A stretch of DNA of 64,000 nucleotides from Microbacterium jejuense (GCF_019511665.1 NZ_JAEUAW010000012.1:1-64000), one strand, 5' to 3'; counted from the first letter of the stretch, positions 36,446 to 44,632 are shown. Notes: generated from the letters alone by a model not told the origin. Numbers and translations: made by a program.

Positions 36446-37466
36446 ACATGACGTAGATCACGACGTCGATGGCGACGATGGCGATGCCGATGGCGAGCCA
36501 GCCGTACTCCCACTGCACGAGGGGGATGTTCTTGAAGTTCATCCCGTAGAGCCCTGCGATCAGGGTCGGCGGAGCGAGCAGTGCCGCGACGGCCGAGATG
36601 GTGCGCATGTCTTTGTTCTGTCGCGCGGCGACGTTGTTCTCGTGACTCGACAGGACGGCATCCAGCGCCTTGCTCTGGTTGTTGATCAGCGCAGCGGTGC
36701 CCGCCGCGTCGTCGAGGAGGTCGTGCAGATAGGGCACGATGTGCTCTTTACCGACCGTGAGCGACTCCAGGTGACTGGTGCTCTCGCGCAGGGCGGCGGC
36801 GATGCTCGACACCGCGCGGTCGACCCGGCCGATGTCTTTGCGGACCCGGTAGATCTCGCGGTGGTCCTCGTCGACGGAGTCGCTGAAGACCTGCTCTTCG
36901 AGCTTCTGCAGTTCCGTCTCGACGTCGGCGGCAGCCTTCGCGTACCCGTCGACGACGTCCGCCATGAACGTGTACGCGGCGGGCATCGCGCCGTTCCGCA
37001 GCTCGGGCGGTGCGTCCGCCAGCAGCCCGCGCAAGTCGGTGAGCCTGCCGCCTTCGGCGCGCTGCACGGTGAGCAGCCACCCGTCCCCGATGTACAGGAA
37101 CGTCTGACCCAGCACCAGTCCCTCCCCGTCGGCGCTGTCCAGGATGCTCCACAGCATCACGAAGAGATGCTCGTCGAACTTCTGCACCTTCGGCTGCTGC
37201 CGGCCCGATGCCACGTCGGCCGCGGCGATGGGGTGGATGCCGAGGGTCTCGCGCGCCGCGTGGACGGTCTCTTCGTCGGGGTCGGTCACGTGAAGCCAGA
37301 CGAACTGGTCGTGGCGGCGCGCCCGAGCGACGATCTCCGGGGTGGATCGGAGGTCGAAGTCGGCCAGCTCCTGCATGTCGGGTGTGACGAGGAACGCCTG
37401 CAGCCGCGGGGAGTCGCCGGCTCCCGGCTGCGCACGCGGTCCGTCGGGAACGGCGGTGTCGCCCAT
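36423..37466 (-). CDS. corA: CorA-like magnesium/divalent cation transporter
   Basis: A 347-residue protein with the CorA plan: a soluble N-terminal domain of about 285 residues ending in the long stalk helix, then two C-terminal membrane segments. The signature G-M-N is present at the end of the first segment (LIAGLYGMNF), and the C-terminus is basic (FKRRRWL). It should form a pentameric channel for Mg2+ influx. TAGGCT lies six bases before the ATG on the minus strand. No Mg-sensing leader is possible on a leaderless transcript, so any control would be at the protein or promoter level. Confidence 0.93.
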   Translation of the reverse strand: MGDTAVPDGPRAQPGAGDSPRLQAFLVTPDMQELADFDLRSTPEIVARARRHDQFVWLHVTDPDEETVHAARETLGIHPIAAADVASGRQQPKVQKFDEHLFVMLWSILDSADGEGLVLGQTFLYIGDGWLLTVQRAEGGRLTDLRGLLADAPPELRNGAMPAAYTFMADVVDGYAKAAADVETELQKLEEQVFSDSVDEDHREIYRVRKDIGRVDRAVSSIAAALRESTSHLESLTVGKEHIVPYLHDLLDDAAGTAALINNQSKALDAVLSSHENNVAARQNKDMRTISAVAALLAPPTLIAGLYGMNFKNIPLVQWEYGWLAIGIAIVAIDVVIYVMFKRRRWL

Positions 37467-37472
37467 GGGGCG

Positions 37473-37478
37473 AGCCTA
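37473..37478 (-). promoter_or_regulatory. -10 box TAGGCT of corA (leaderless)
   Basis: TAGGCT lies exactly six bases before the ATG at 37466 on the minus strand. Confidence 0.55.
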
Positions 37479-37511
37479 AGGCGCTCCCGGTGCGCACGTC
37501 ACCCGGCGCAC

Positions 37512-37543
37512 CGGCGTGGCGAGGCCGTTGCCTCGCCACGCCG
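37512..37543 (-). terminator. hairpin after the aldo/keto reductase gene
   Basis: A perfect 14-bp stem CGGCGTGGCGAGGC/GCCTCGCCACGCCG with a CGTT loop starts 6 bp past the reductase stop. No T-run follows. Confidence 0.65.
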
Positions 37544-37549
37544 CGTCCG

Positions 37550-38569
37550 TCACGCCGCCGAGCGCTCCTGCGGCGCTCGCCGCCGCAGTCCGGGGGAGAG
37601 GATCGGCAGGGTGTTGTACTCCTGGTCCATCCGTCCGACCCCGGTGCCCGGCGGGACGATCTCGTCGATCCGGTCCAGGACGTCGTCCGTGAGCTGCACG
37701 TCGGCCGCGGCGAGCAGGTCGTCGAGCTGCTCCATGGTCCGGGGGCCGATGAGCGCTGCCGTCACACCCGGATGGGCGATGACGAAGGCGAGGGCGAGGT
37801 GCGTGAGAGGGATGCCGGCGTCCTCGGCCAGCGCGACGAACTGCTCGACGGCGTCGATGCGGCGTTCGTCCCGGAGCGCGGCGAACATCCGGGTCCGGCG
37901 CAGGTCGCTCTCCTGGCCTCGGCGGACGCGGCCGGTGAGCATGCCGCTCGCGAGCGGGCTCCAGATGACCGTGCCCATGCCGTATTTCTGGGCCATCGGC
38001 AGCACTTCGCGCTCCACGCCCCGGTCGAGCAGGGAGTAGTGCGGCTGCTCGACGCGGAAGCGCTCGAGGCCCCGCCGCTCTGCCGCCCACTGCGCCTCGA
38101 CGATCTCGGAGGCGGGCATGTCGGACGAGCCGATGGTGCGCACCTTTCCGCTGCGGACCAGGTCGGTCAGGGCCGAGAGGGTCTCTTCGATGTCCGTCGC
38201 CGGGTCGGGGCGGTGCATCTGGTACAGGTCGAGGTGGTCGGTCTGCAGTCGACGCAGCGAATTCTCGACGGCCGTGATGATCCACCGGCGGGATCCGCCC
38301 TGGTGGTTCGGGTCGTCGCCGATCGGGCGCGAGAACTTCGAGGCGAGGATGACGTCGTCGCGGCGCCCCTTGAGCGCGCGTCCGACCATCTCCTCGGAGT
38401 CGCCGTAGGCGTCGGCGGTGTCGACGAGGTTGATCCCCGCATCGAGCGCGCGCCCGACCATCTGGTCGACCTCCTGCTGATCGCTGTTGCCGAACGAGCT
38501 GAACATCATCGCGCCCAGCGCGAAGGGCGAGACCTGGATGCCGGTGCGACCGAGTACGCGGTACTTCAT
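37550..38569 (-). CDS. aldo/keto reductase
   Basis: A 339-residue NADPH-dependent aldo/keto reductase. It begins MKYRVLGRTGIQVSPFALG and shows the catalytic set: Asp and Tyr in NLVDTADAYGDSEEMVGRAL near residues 45-65, Lys in VILASKFS, and His in YQMHRPD near 125, followed by GSSDMPASE and the cofactor region SPLASGMLTGR. The start has GGAGG at good spacing. It diverges from a TetR gene across 108 bp holding two matching palindromes, so that TetR probably represses it. The substrate is unknown. Confidence 0.92.
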   Translation of the reverse strand: MKYRVLGRTGIQVSPFALGAMMFSSFGNSDQQEVDQMVGRALDAGINLVDTADAYGDSEEMVGRALKGRRDDVILASKFSRPIGDDPNHQGGSRRWIITAVENSLRRLQTDHLDLYQMHRPDPATDIEETLSALTDLVRSGKVRTIGSSDMPASEIVEAQWAAERRGLERFRVEQPHYSLLDRGVEREVLPMAQKYGMGTVIWSPLASGMLTGRVRRGQESDLRRTRMFAALRDERRIDAVEQFVALAEDAGIPLTHLALAFVIAHPGVTAALIGPRTMEQLDDLLAAADVQLTDDVLDRIDEIVPPGTGVGRMDQEYNTLPILSPGLRRRAPQERSAA

Positions 38570-38618
38570 GGTGTCCTCCAACCGGTGTCCACACCTCGAA
38601 CGCGATAGGCTCGAACAA

Positions 38619-38658
38619 GCGGAACACCTTTCCGCAACTATACGGAACGCTGTTCCGT
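38619..38658. promoter_or_regulatory. two palindromic operators between the reductase and TetR genes
   Basis: GCGGAACACCTTTCCGC (38619-38635) and ACGGAACGCTGTTCCGT (38642-38658) share the form CGGAA-N5-TTCCG, and their centres are 23 bp apart. They are the likely sites of the adjacent TetR protein. Confidence 0.7.
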
Positions 38659-38677
38659 TTGCAAAGGGGGATCTGCG

Positions 38678-39274
38678 ATGACCGTCGGCCCAGAGACCGC
38701 CGAGCCCCGCCGCAAGCGCGCGGACGCGGTGCGCAACACCGAAGCGGTGCTGCAAGCGGCCAAGTCCGCCTTCGCTGAGCTCGGCGTCGATGCGCCCATG
38801 CGTGAGATCAGCGCGCGCGCGGGCGTGGGCGTCGGCACGATCTACCGCGCCTACCCGCAGCGCTCGGACCTGATCACCGCCGTCTTCCGGCGCGAACTGG
38901 ACGCGACCGCGGCGGAGGCGGACCGGCTCGCGGCGGAACATCCTCCCGCTGAGGCGATCCGTCTGTGGGCCGAGAGTCTGGCCCGGTTCGTCGGCACCAA
39001 GCGCGGCCTGGCGGCGGCGCTGCACTCGGGCGATCCGGCGTATGCTCCCCTGCCGGAGCAGTTCATCGGGGTCCTCGGGCCGAGAGTGCAGCGCATCCTC
39101 GACGCCGGCGCGGCCAACGGGACGATCCGCCCCGGCGTCCCTGCCAAGGAGCTCATCCATGCGCTGAGCCGCCTCGTCGACAGCCGCACCGAATCCGGAG
39201 CGTACGACGGCCTGATGGTGGGCGTCCTGCTCGACGGGCTGACGGCGGCGTCTGCGCAGAGCGCTTCGTCCTGA
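38678..39274 (+). CDS. TetR-family transcriptional regulator
   Basis: A 198-residue regulator. The helix-turn-helix (MREISARAGVGVGTIYRAYPQRSDLI, about residues 41-66) follows the common KRADAVRNTEAVLQAAKSAFAELG start. The tail matches the SbtR-like C-terminal pattern loosely (LIHALSRLVDSRTESG). It is divergent from the aldo/keto reductase gene, with two identical-type palindromes between them, and probably represses both. AAAGGGGG lies about seven bases before the ATG. Confidence 0.92.
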   Translation: MTVGPETAEPRRKRADAVRNTEAVLQAAKSAFAELGVDAPMREISARAGVGVGTIYRAYPQRSDLITAVFRRELDATAAEADRLAAEHPPAEAIRLWAESLARFVGTKRGLAAALHSGDPAYAPLPEQFIGVLGPRVQRILDAGAANGTIRPGVPAKELIHALSRLVDSRTESGAYDGLMVGVLLDGLTAASAQSASS

Positions 39275-39290
39275 GGCCTGTGGAGCGGCG

Positions 39291-39656
39291 CTAGTGCTGT
39301 TGCGGCGGGACGACCCCCACGCCGAACTCGTTCCCGTCGGGGTCGTGGAAGACGGCCTTGAGCACTCCGTCACCGTAGTCCTCGAGGTCATCGCGGATGA
39401 CCCCGCGCTCCTCGGCGTCGCGGAGGAACCCCGTGAGGTCACCTACCAGAATGGTCACGAGGCTGTTCCCGGGTGCGCCTTGGCCCGTCTTGAGATAGAC
39501 GAACCGATGCTCGTCGACGGTCCAGACCGCCTCCGTGTCGTCGGGCCGGAAGGACGGCTCGGCGCCGAGCAGACGTGTGTACCAGTCGACGGAGACCGCC
39601 AGGTCGTCGACGAGGATCCCCGCGAAGAGGTCGAGGGGCCGGGCGTTCGTAGGCAT
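39291..39656 (-). CDS. VOC-family protein
   Basis: A 121-residue glyoxalase-fold protein: LFAGILVDDLAVSVDWYTRLLG opens the first module, FVYLKTGQGAPGNSLVTILV closes it, and AVFHDPDGNEFGVG ends the second with the usual metal-binding Glu. It is encoded just downstream of the DHA2 efflux gene on the same strand (41-bp gap) and may be cotranscribed, which would fit a role in binding or modifying the exported compound. GGAG lies about eight bases before the ATG. Confidence 0.87.
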   Translation of the reverse strand: MPTNARPLDLFAGILVDDLAVSVDWYTRLLGAEPSFRPDDTEAVWTVDEHRFVYLKTGQGAPGNSLVTILVGDLTGFLRDAEERGVIRDDLEDYGDGVLKAVFHDPDGNEFGVGVVPPQQH

Positions 39657-39697
39657 CAGGGTGTGCTCCAGTCTGCGTGTCAGGTGTTCTCGGGACG

Positions 39698-41077
39698 TCA
39701 GCGTCGTTCTTTCGGACGGACGAGGCAGAGCAGGCCGGCGACGGCGGCGACCACTGCGGCGAACCAGTAGCCGGAGGCGAATGCGTCCGCGGCAGGAGTG
39801 ACCAGCGCCGCCGCGGCGACGCTGGACACGGCGGCGACGCCTGTCGCCGCGCCGAACTCGTGGAAGGTGCTCAGAGCGCCCGATGCGACTCCGGCTTCGT
39901 GGGGCTGGACGGCGGAGAAGAGGCTTGCGGCTGCGGAGACGAATCCCGCGCCGATGCCGAAGCCGGCCGCCGTCGTCGACACGATCAGGGCGACGACGGA
40001 CGGGATCGCGGCTGCCGCGGCCATGCTGATCGCGGCGATCATCAGGCCGGCCACCGAGACGGCGCGCACGCCCCAGCGGGGGAGGACTCGTCCGGCGAGC
40101 GCGGAGCCAAGGATCGTTCCGGCCGCGACCGGAAGGAACGACAGCCCCGTCTCCAGCGCCGTGAGCTCGTGCGATCGCTGCAGCCCGAACGATCCGAGGA
40201 AGAACACCGAGATCATCAGTGCCGTCGCCACGAACACGAGCGCGAGACCACGCACGATCGGCCTGCGGCGAAGCATCCCCGGTTCGACCAGCGGCGTGGA
40301 CGCAGTCCGGATGCGCCACGCGAACAGCGCGTACCCGGCGATCGCTACGGCCGCGGGAAGCACCGTGTGCACGCTCACCCACCCCGAGTCGCCGGCCGAG
40401 ATCAGCCCGTAGACCACCGCGCCCGTGGATGCCGTGGCCAGGACGGCGCCGGCGACGTCGAGCCTGCCGCCGTCCCCCGCGAGCGGCGGCACCCACCTCC
40501 GCAGCGCAACCAGCAGCAGCACACCCAGCGGGACGTTCACGTAGAACACCCACGGCCAGCCCGGCCCGGAGGTGAGGACGCCGCCGAGAAGGACGCCCAC
40601 GGCCGCCCCGGCTCCCCCGAGGGCCGACCACACGCCGAGTGCTCGCGTCAGTTCGGCTCCGCTGAAGGTGCGCACGATCACCGACAGGGCGGCCGGCGAC
40701 ATCATCGCCGCCCCCACGCCCTGCAGCGCCCGAGCTGCGAGCATCGTTTCGACGCCGGACGCCAGACCGGCGAGCATCGACGCGGCGGTGAACACGACGA
40801 GTCCGGCGAGCACGAGCCTTCGCGGGCCGACGATGTCGGCTGCTCTGCCGCCGAGCAGCATCAGCCCACCGAAGGCGAGCGCGTAGATGCTCGCCACCCA
40901 GGCGACTCCCGCACGGTCGAGCCCCAGATCAGCGCCCAGGTCTGGAAGGGCGACGGCGACCACGGTCACGTCGATGATCAGCATCAGCTGTGCGATCCCG
41001 AGTGCGGCCAGGATCAGCCAGCGTCGCGGATCCAGCGGCGCCGATGCCGCGGTGGCGGCGAACTGCGGGTCGGTCAC
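39698..41077 (-). CDS. MFS drug/H+ antiporter, DHA2 family
   Basis: A 459-residue efflux transporter, probably with fourteen helices. Family pieces are MLIIDVTVVAVALPDLGADLG in helix 1, YALAFGGLMLLGGRAADIVGPRR (motif A), ARALQGVGAAMMSPAAL, and the antiporter motif C region in GGAGAAVGVLLGGVL followed by WPWVFYVNVPLG. It would expel a toxic compound using proton influx. The gene is led by a palindrome and a TetR-type operator (41109-41144) and lies downstream of a TetR gene on the same strand, so its expression is probably induced by the exported compound. Confidence 0.92.
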   Translation of the reverse strand: MTDPQFAATAASAPLDPRRWLILAALGIAQLMLIIDVTVVAVALPDLGADLGLDRAGVAWVASIYALAFGGLMLLGGRAADIVGPRRLVLAGLVVFTAASMLAGLASGVETMLAARALQGVGAAMMSPAALSVIVRTFSGAELTRALGVWSALGGAGAAVGVLLGGVLTSGPGWPWVFYVNVPLGVLLLVALRRWVPPLAGDGGRLDVAGAVLATASTGAVVYGLISAGDSGWVSVHTVLPAAVAIAGYALFAWRIRTASTPLVEPGMLRRRPIVRGLALVFVATALMISVFFLGSFGLQRSHELTALETGLSFLPVAAGTILGSALAGRVLPRWGVRAVSVAGLMIAAISMAAAAAIPSVVALIVSTTAAGFGIGAGFVSAAASLFSAVQPHEAGVASGALSTFHEFGAATGVAAVSSVAAAALVTPAADAFASGYWFAAVVAAVAGLLCLVRPKERR

Positions 41078-41108
41078 GAGGGGGCACCTCCTCTAAATCG
41101 AACGGCAG

Positions 41109-41144
41109 TGTACGAGTAAAGGTATCTCGTACATCCATGTTCGA
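41109..41144 (-). promoter_or_regulatory. operators in front of the DHA2 efflux gene
   Basis: A perfect inverted repeat TGTACGAG/CTCGTACA spans 41109-41133, and TACATCCATGTTCGA follows at 41130-41144. The second matches sites at 41826-41840 and 41923-41937 around the TetR gene. Confidence 0.65.
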
Positions 41145-41197
41145 CAAGAGCGGGAGACGGACCCGCCCCGCCTCTGCCCGTGGGTGGCGGCGTGCCT

Positions 41198-41806
41198 CTA
41201 CCGGAGGGCTGCGAGCGCCGTGTCGCGGACGAGTCCGGGCGCGTCCTCCGCCGCGATCTCCCCGCGGTACACCGCGGTCGATGCCCCGTGGAGGATCGCC
41301 TGGATCACGGTGACCTGCCACTCGATCGGGGTGTCGTCCCGGAACGCCCCCGCGGCGCGACCCCGCTCCAGCAGCGCGCGGACGCGCGCGGCCGGCTCGT
41401 CGTGCACGCGCTGCAACTGCTCGGGTGACAGGGCCTGCGAGGCGGCGATCACCAGGGCTCCGTAGCGGTGCGTCAGCTCCCACGAGGCTTCCAGCAGTCG
41501 TGCGAGTGCGGCCCGAGGATCGCCTTCGAGGTCCAGAGTGGCCAATTGCCGGTCGCTCTGGGCGATAGCTCGATCCGCCACCGCGCGAAGCAGCGCCGCC
41601 CGCGAGTCGAAGTGGCCGTAGAGCGTGATGCGCCCCACGCCCGCACCTTTGGCGATGTCGTTCAGGCTCGCGTCTGCATCGACCGCCAGCATCCGTGTCG
41701 CCGCGTCGATGATCGCCTCGATGTTCCGCAGTGCATCAGCGCGCTTTGGCCGCTTGGTCTCGGCTGTCTTCGCCGGTTCGCCGCTCTTGGTCCGGACTTC
41801 CGCCAT
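41198..41806 (-). CDS. TetR-family transcriptional regulator
   Basis: A 202-residue regulator with the helix-turn-helix LNDIAKGAGVGRITLYGHFDSRAALL at about residues 48-74 and a variable ligand domain. The ATG at 41806 is preferred over a GTG at 41830 because GAAGGGTGGG precedes it at good spacing and the GTG lies inside an operator. Copies of that operator sit before the efflux gene, before this gene and before the divergent membrane-protein gene, so one regulator probably controls all three transcripts. Confidence 0.9.
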   Translation of the reverse strand: MAEVRTKSGEPAKTAETKRPKRADALRNIEAIIDAATRMLAVDADASLNDIAKGAGVGRITLYGHFDSRAALLRAVADRAIAQSDRQLATLDLEGDPRAALARLLEASWELTHRYGALVIAASQALSPEQLQRVHDEPAARVRALLERGRAAGAFRDDTPIEWQVTVIQAILHGASTAVYRGEIAAEDAPGLVRDTALAALR

Positions 41807-41825
41807 CGGCCCACCCTTCAGGTCA

Positions 41826-41840
41826 AACACCGATGTTCAC
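41826..41840 (-). promoter_or_regulatory. TetR operator in its own promoter
   Basis: AACACCGATGTTCAC matches the operator form ACAtCNATGTTC seen at 41130 and 41923. Confidence 0.6.
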
Positions 41841-41904
41841 TTTATCCGGAAGTCGGCGCCCGGCCTGGTCGTCGCCCCCCTTCCGTGAAACCTGAACACG
41901 GCTG

Positions 41905-41937
41905 TATAGTCTCCGGTACTTGTACATCAATGTTCAA
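41905..41937 (+). promoter_or_regulatory. promoter and TetR operator of the membrane-protein gene
   Basis: A -10 box TATAGT (41905-41910) is followed by the operator TACATCAATGTTCAA (41923-41937), inside a longer near-palindrome beginning CTTG and ending CAAG. The operator covers the predicted transcription start. Confidence 0.65.
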
Positions 41938-41952
41938 GAAAGTGGGCGGAAG

Positions 41953-42549
41953 ATGAGCGCTCCCCCTTCTGTGGCGGACGAGTCGCGTTCCATCGGGCGC
42001 AGGGAGGATCGCCGCGGGCTGTCGTGGCGCCGCGTGTGGCCCGCCGCTCTCGGCGTGCTCGTCGCCGCCGGCACGGCGTACGGGCTCGGCGACGCCCGCG
42101 ACGCCGCTCCGGTCGTGGTCGCCTCGGGGCTGGTCTACCTGGCCGCGGGTGCCACGGGCCGCCGCGCGGCAGCGTGGATCGCGTTCGCCGTCACGTTCGC
42201 GCTGATCGGCCTCGACAAGTTCGCCGCCGTCGATGCGCTGCCCTGGCTGTTCGCGTTGGCCGCCGTGCTCCTGACGTTCGGACTCGTCACCCGGCGCACT
42301 CGCCCGTGGTGGGCGTTCCCGCTCCAGGTCGCGGGCATGGCGGCATTCGGCGCGCTGGCGTACGTGGCCGTGCAGCTCAGTCCCGCAGTCGGGGGCGTGC
42401 TCGTCGGCGCGGCGCTGCTCGGCCATGCCGCGTGGGACCTCGTCCATCATCGCGCGCACCGCGTCGTGGACCAGAGGTTCGCGGAGTTCTGCGCCGTGCT
42501 CGACGTCCTCGTCGCCGTCGTCGTCGTGGTGCTCGCGCTCCGGTCGTGA
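41953..42549 (+). CDS. membrane protein of unknown function, TetR-controlled
   Basis: A 198-residue protein with a charged N-terminus (SIGRREDRRG) and about six hydrophobic segments from residue 28 to the C-terminus. A cytoplasmic or catalytic-looking patch HAAWDLVHHRAHRVV lies between the last two helices; the His cluster could bind metal, but I do not recognise the family. The ATG at 41953 follows GGCGGAAG. The gene is divergent from the TetR gene and carries the same operator as the efflux gene, so it may help tolerate the same compound. Confidence 0.75.
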   Translation: MSAPPSVADESRSIGRREDRRGLSWRRVWPAALGVLVAAGTAYGLGDARDAAPVVVASGLVYLAAGATGRRAAAWIAFAVTFALIGLDKFAAVDALPWLFALAAVLLTFGLVTRRTRPWWAFPLQVAGMAAFGALAYVAVQLSPAVGGVLVGAALLGHAAWDLVHHRAHRVVDQRFAEFCAVLDVLVAVVVVVLALRS

Positions 42550-42573
42550 CGTCGTCGTCATCTTGCGACTCGC

Positions 42574-42617
42574 GGAAAAGACGAAACCCCCGCGATGTAG
42601 AAGCTACGCGAGGGTTC
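42574..42617 (-). terminator. terminator of the tRNA operon
   Basis: Reading the minus strand, a stem AACCCTCGCG/CGCGGGGGTT with an inner GTAG-CTTC-CTAC-like top is followed by TTTCGTCTTTT, a good intrinsic terminator after tRNA-Phe. Confidence 0.8.
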
Positions 42618-42644
42618 CTGGGGTGATTGTAACGATCACCCTTG

Positions 42645-42717
42645 TGGCTCCGACCGGCATCGATCCGGTGACCTTTCGATTTTCAGTCGAACGCTCTACC
42701 AACTGAGCTACAGAGCC
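42645..42717 (-). tRNA. tRNA-Phe (anticodon GAA)
   Basis: A 73-nt cloverleaf: acceptor GGCTCTG pairs with CGGAGCC (one G-U), D-arm GCTCAGTTGGTAGAGC, anticodon loop CTGAAAA, T-arm with GGATCGATGCC. Discriminator A; CCA is not encoded. Last of three tRNAs on the minus strand. Confidence 0.97.
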
Positions 42718-42789
42718 GAGCGGCACATGCAAGATCTGCCGCTTCCTAGACGAAAGGCCCTCTTCAAGAAAAGGGCCCGTCGCTCGGAG

Positions 42790-42863
42790 CGACCCTGACG
42801 GGACTTGAACCCGCGACCTCCGCCGTGACAGGGCGGCACGCTAACCAACTGCGCTACAGGGCC
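42790..42863 (-). tRNA. tRNA-Asp (anticodon GTC)
   Basis: A 74-nt cloverleaf: acceptor GGCCCTG with CAGGGTC, D-arm GCGCAGTTGGTTAGCGTG, anticodon stem GCCGC/GCGGA-type with loop CTGTCAC, T-loop GGTTCAAGTCC. Discriminator G, as usual for Asp; no encoded CCA. Confidence 0.97.
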
Positions 42864-42884
42864 ATGCTTATTGAATTGTGGGCG

Positions 42885-42957
42885 TGACCCCAACGGGATT
42901 CGAACCCGTGCTACCGCCGTGAAAGGGCGGCGTCCTAGGCCGCTAAACGATGGGGCC
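42885..42957 (-). tRNA. tRNA-Glu (anticodon TTC)
   Basis: A 73-nt cloverleaf: acceptor GGCCCCA with TGGGGTC, D-arm with GTTTAGCGGCCTAGGAC, anticodon loop CTTTCAC, T-loop GGTTCGAATCC. Discriminator A. First gene of the Glu-Asp-Phe cluster. Confidence 0.97.
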
Positions 42958-42990
42958 GGGTGAACCGCAGGGGCTCACTGCCGAGGACCA

Positions 42991-43020
42991 AGCATACGTA
43001 AACATCCGGCAAAACGCGAA
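42991..43020 (-). promoter_or_regulatory. promoter of the tRNA operon
   Basis: Minus-strand -35 TTCGCG (43020-43015) and -10 TATGCT (42996-42991) are separated by 18 bp, starting transcription about 25 bases before tRNA-Glu. Confidence 0.6.
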
Positions 43021-43116
43021 TCGAGGGCGTGGCGCCCTTGTGGAAGGCCCGCTCCGGGGAGACACTGGCGGGGTGACCGCTCCCCGAAGGCGGCGTTCGA
43101 CGTGCGGAGCTGGGGG

Positions 43117-43144
43117 TTGCGCATGTTACCGATGTTGCTAATGT
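43117..43144 (+). promoter_or_regulatory. promoter of the M23 peptidase gene with 9-bp direct repeats
   Basis: TTGCGC and TAATGT are 16 bp apart. Three ATGT words at 43123, 43132 and 43141 recur with a 9-bp period across the promoter, perhaps a response-regulator site. Confidence 0.5.
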
Positions 43145-43177
43145 GAAAAACGTTGACGTCGCGAGGGGGGAGGACCC

Positions 43178-44563
43178 GTGCAGCCCGACAACGTCACCAC
43201 GAAGGCGTCCGACGAGGTAGATCCCGAGTGCGGATGCGCCCCTTCGCCTGCCGAGCAGAAGCGTCTGTGGCCGGGCATGAACCGCCGCACCGCGCTGGGC
43301 ATCGGCATCCTGGGCGTCGCCGCCCTGAGCTCTTTCGGTACCGCGCTCAACCCGTTCGGCAGTCGCGCCTACGCCGCGGACTACCCCTCGTGGGACGACG
43401 TCCAGGCCGCGAAGGCCAACGAGACGGCCAAGGCCGCCGAGATCACCAACATCCAGAACCTCATCGCGGGTCTGGAAGCCGAAGTCGCCGCCAAGCAGCA
43501 GCTGGCCAAGCAGGCCGGCGACGAGTTCTATGCCGCGCAGCAGGAGTTCTTCGTCGCCGCATGGCGTGCCGACGAGCTGCAGCGGCAGGCCGACGAGCAG
43601 GCAGCGGCGGCCGACGACGCCGCCACCAAGGCCGGTCGTGTCGCCGCACAGCTGTACCGCAACGGCGGCGACGACACGTCGATGGAGCTGTTCTTCTCGG
43701 GATCCGCCGCGGGGGCCGATGATCTGCTCACGCGCCTGGGCACGATGGACAAGCTCGTCGAGCGCAACCAGGATCTCTACGCCCAGGCGGTCACCGCCCG
43801 CGACTCGGCCCAGAGCCTCAGCGACCAGGCTGCCGTGCAGCGCACGGAGCGCGACAGGCTGCAGAAGATCGCCGAAGAGAAGATGATCGCCGCTCAGCAG
43901 GCCGCCGAGGCTGCCCAGGCTGCGCTCGACGCGCAGAACGCGAAGAAGGGCGAACTCGAAGCGCAGCTCGCGGCCCTGCAGGACACCACGGCGAGGACCA
44001 TCGCCGAGTACCAGGAGGGCGAGCGCATCCGCAAGGAGGCGGAAGAGAAGGCACGGCGCGAGGCAGAAGAGAAGGCCCGACGCGACGCGGAAGCAGCGTC
44101 GGGCGGTGGCGGCGGAGGCGGCGGTGGCGGAGGTGCCGTCGTCGGCTCCGGCTGGGCCCGACCGTCGTCCGGCTGGCAGAGCTCGGGGTACGGCTGGCGA
44201 GCGAGCCAGTGCGGCAGCCAGGGCTGCGCCAGCACCTTCCACGCGGGCGTCGATCTCGCCGCAGGCTGCGGAGCCGGGATCTACGCGGCGTCCGCGGGCC
44301 GCGTGGTCTACGCCGGCTACAACGGCGGCTACGGCAACTACGTCAAGATCGACCACGGCGGCGGCATCGGAACCGGCTACGGTCACATCCGCAACGGCGG
44401 CATCTTCGTGGGCGTGGGCCAGTGGGTGTCGGCGGGCCAGCTCATCGCGAGCGAAGGCAACACCGGTCGCTCGTTCGGCTGCCACTGCCACTTCGAGGTC
44501 TACGTCAACGGCGGCACCGTCAACCCGGTGCCGTTCATGGCCGCCCGCGGCATCTCGGTCTGA
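43178..44563 (+). CDS. secreted M23-family peptidoglycan endopeptidase with coiled coil
   Basis: A 461-residue exported cell-wall hydrolase. The signal region has a twin-arginine motif (MNRRTALGIG near residue 34) and an A-Y-A cleavage site near 67, so export is probably by the Tat route; a short Cys-containing N-terminal extension precedes it. Residues 70-305 are a long Ala/Glu/Gln-rich coiled coil, as in amidase activators and NlpD/EnvC-like proteins, followed by a glycine run. The M23 domain (about 345-455) has the zinc ligands in FHAGVDLA and CHCHFEV plus GYGNYVKIDHGGG, so it looks active. Start is a GTG with a GGGGGGAGG ribosome site. It would cut peptide cross-links during growth or division. 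Confidence 0.93.
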   Translation: MQPDNVTTKASDEVDPECGCAPSPAEQKRLWPGMNRRTALGIGILGVAALSSFGTALNPFGSRAYAADYPSWDDVQAAKANETAKAAEITNIQNLIAGLEAEVAAKQQLAKQAGDEFYAAQQEFFVAAWRADELQRQADEQAAAADDAATKAGRVAAQLYRNGGDDTSMELFFSGSAAGADDLLTRLGTMDKLVERNQDLYAQAVTARDSAQSLSDQAAVQRTERDRLQKIAEEKMIAAQQAAEAAQAALDAQNAKKGELEAQLAALQDTTARTIAEYQEGERIRKEAEEKARREAEEKARRDAEAASGGGGGGGGGGGAVVGSGWARPSSGWQSSGYGWRASQCGSQGCASTFHAGVDLAAGCGAGIYAASAGRVVYAGYNGGYGNYVKIDHGGGIGTGYGHIRNGGIFVGVGQWVSAGQLIASEGNTGRSFGCHCHFEVYVNGGTVNPVPFMAARGISV

Positions 44564-44582
44564 CAGGCCCCCAGAACAGAGA

Positions 44583-44620
44583 GAAGAGGTGGATGCCGGG
44601 CGCCCGGCATCCACCTCTTC
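44583..44620. terminator. 38-nt perfect palindrome between convergent genes
   Basis: GAAGAGGTGGATGCCGGG is followed by CG and its exact complement, so both strands can form the same hairpin. It lies between the M23 stop and the ppa stop and carries the GGATGCC word in each arm. Confidence 0.75.
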
Positions 44621-44632
44621 ACATGTCTGTCG

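Noticed and set aside
37466..37550. Magnesium riboswitch in front of corA
   Set aside because: The promoter box lies six bases from the ATG, leaving no leader, and the hairpin at 37512-37543 belongs to the end of the aldo/keto reductase gene.
42645..42957. tRNA cluster as an integration site for a mobile element
   Set aside because: All three tRNAs are complete, no integrase or duplicated tRNA end is seen, and the flanking genes look ordinary.
43117..43144. MtrA-type binding site in the M23 peptidase promoter
   Set aside because: The direct repeats have a 9-bp period and differ from the GTAAC-like spacing I remember for MtrA, so only the repeat itself is reported.
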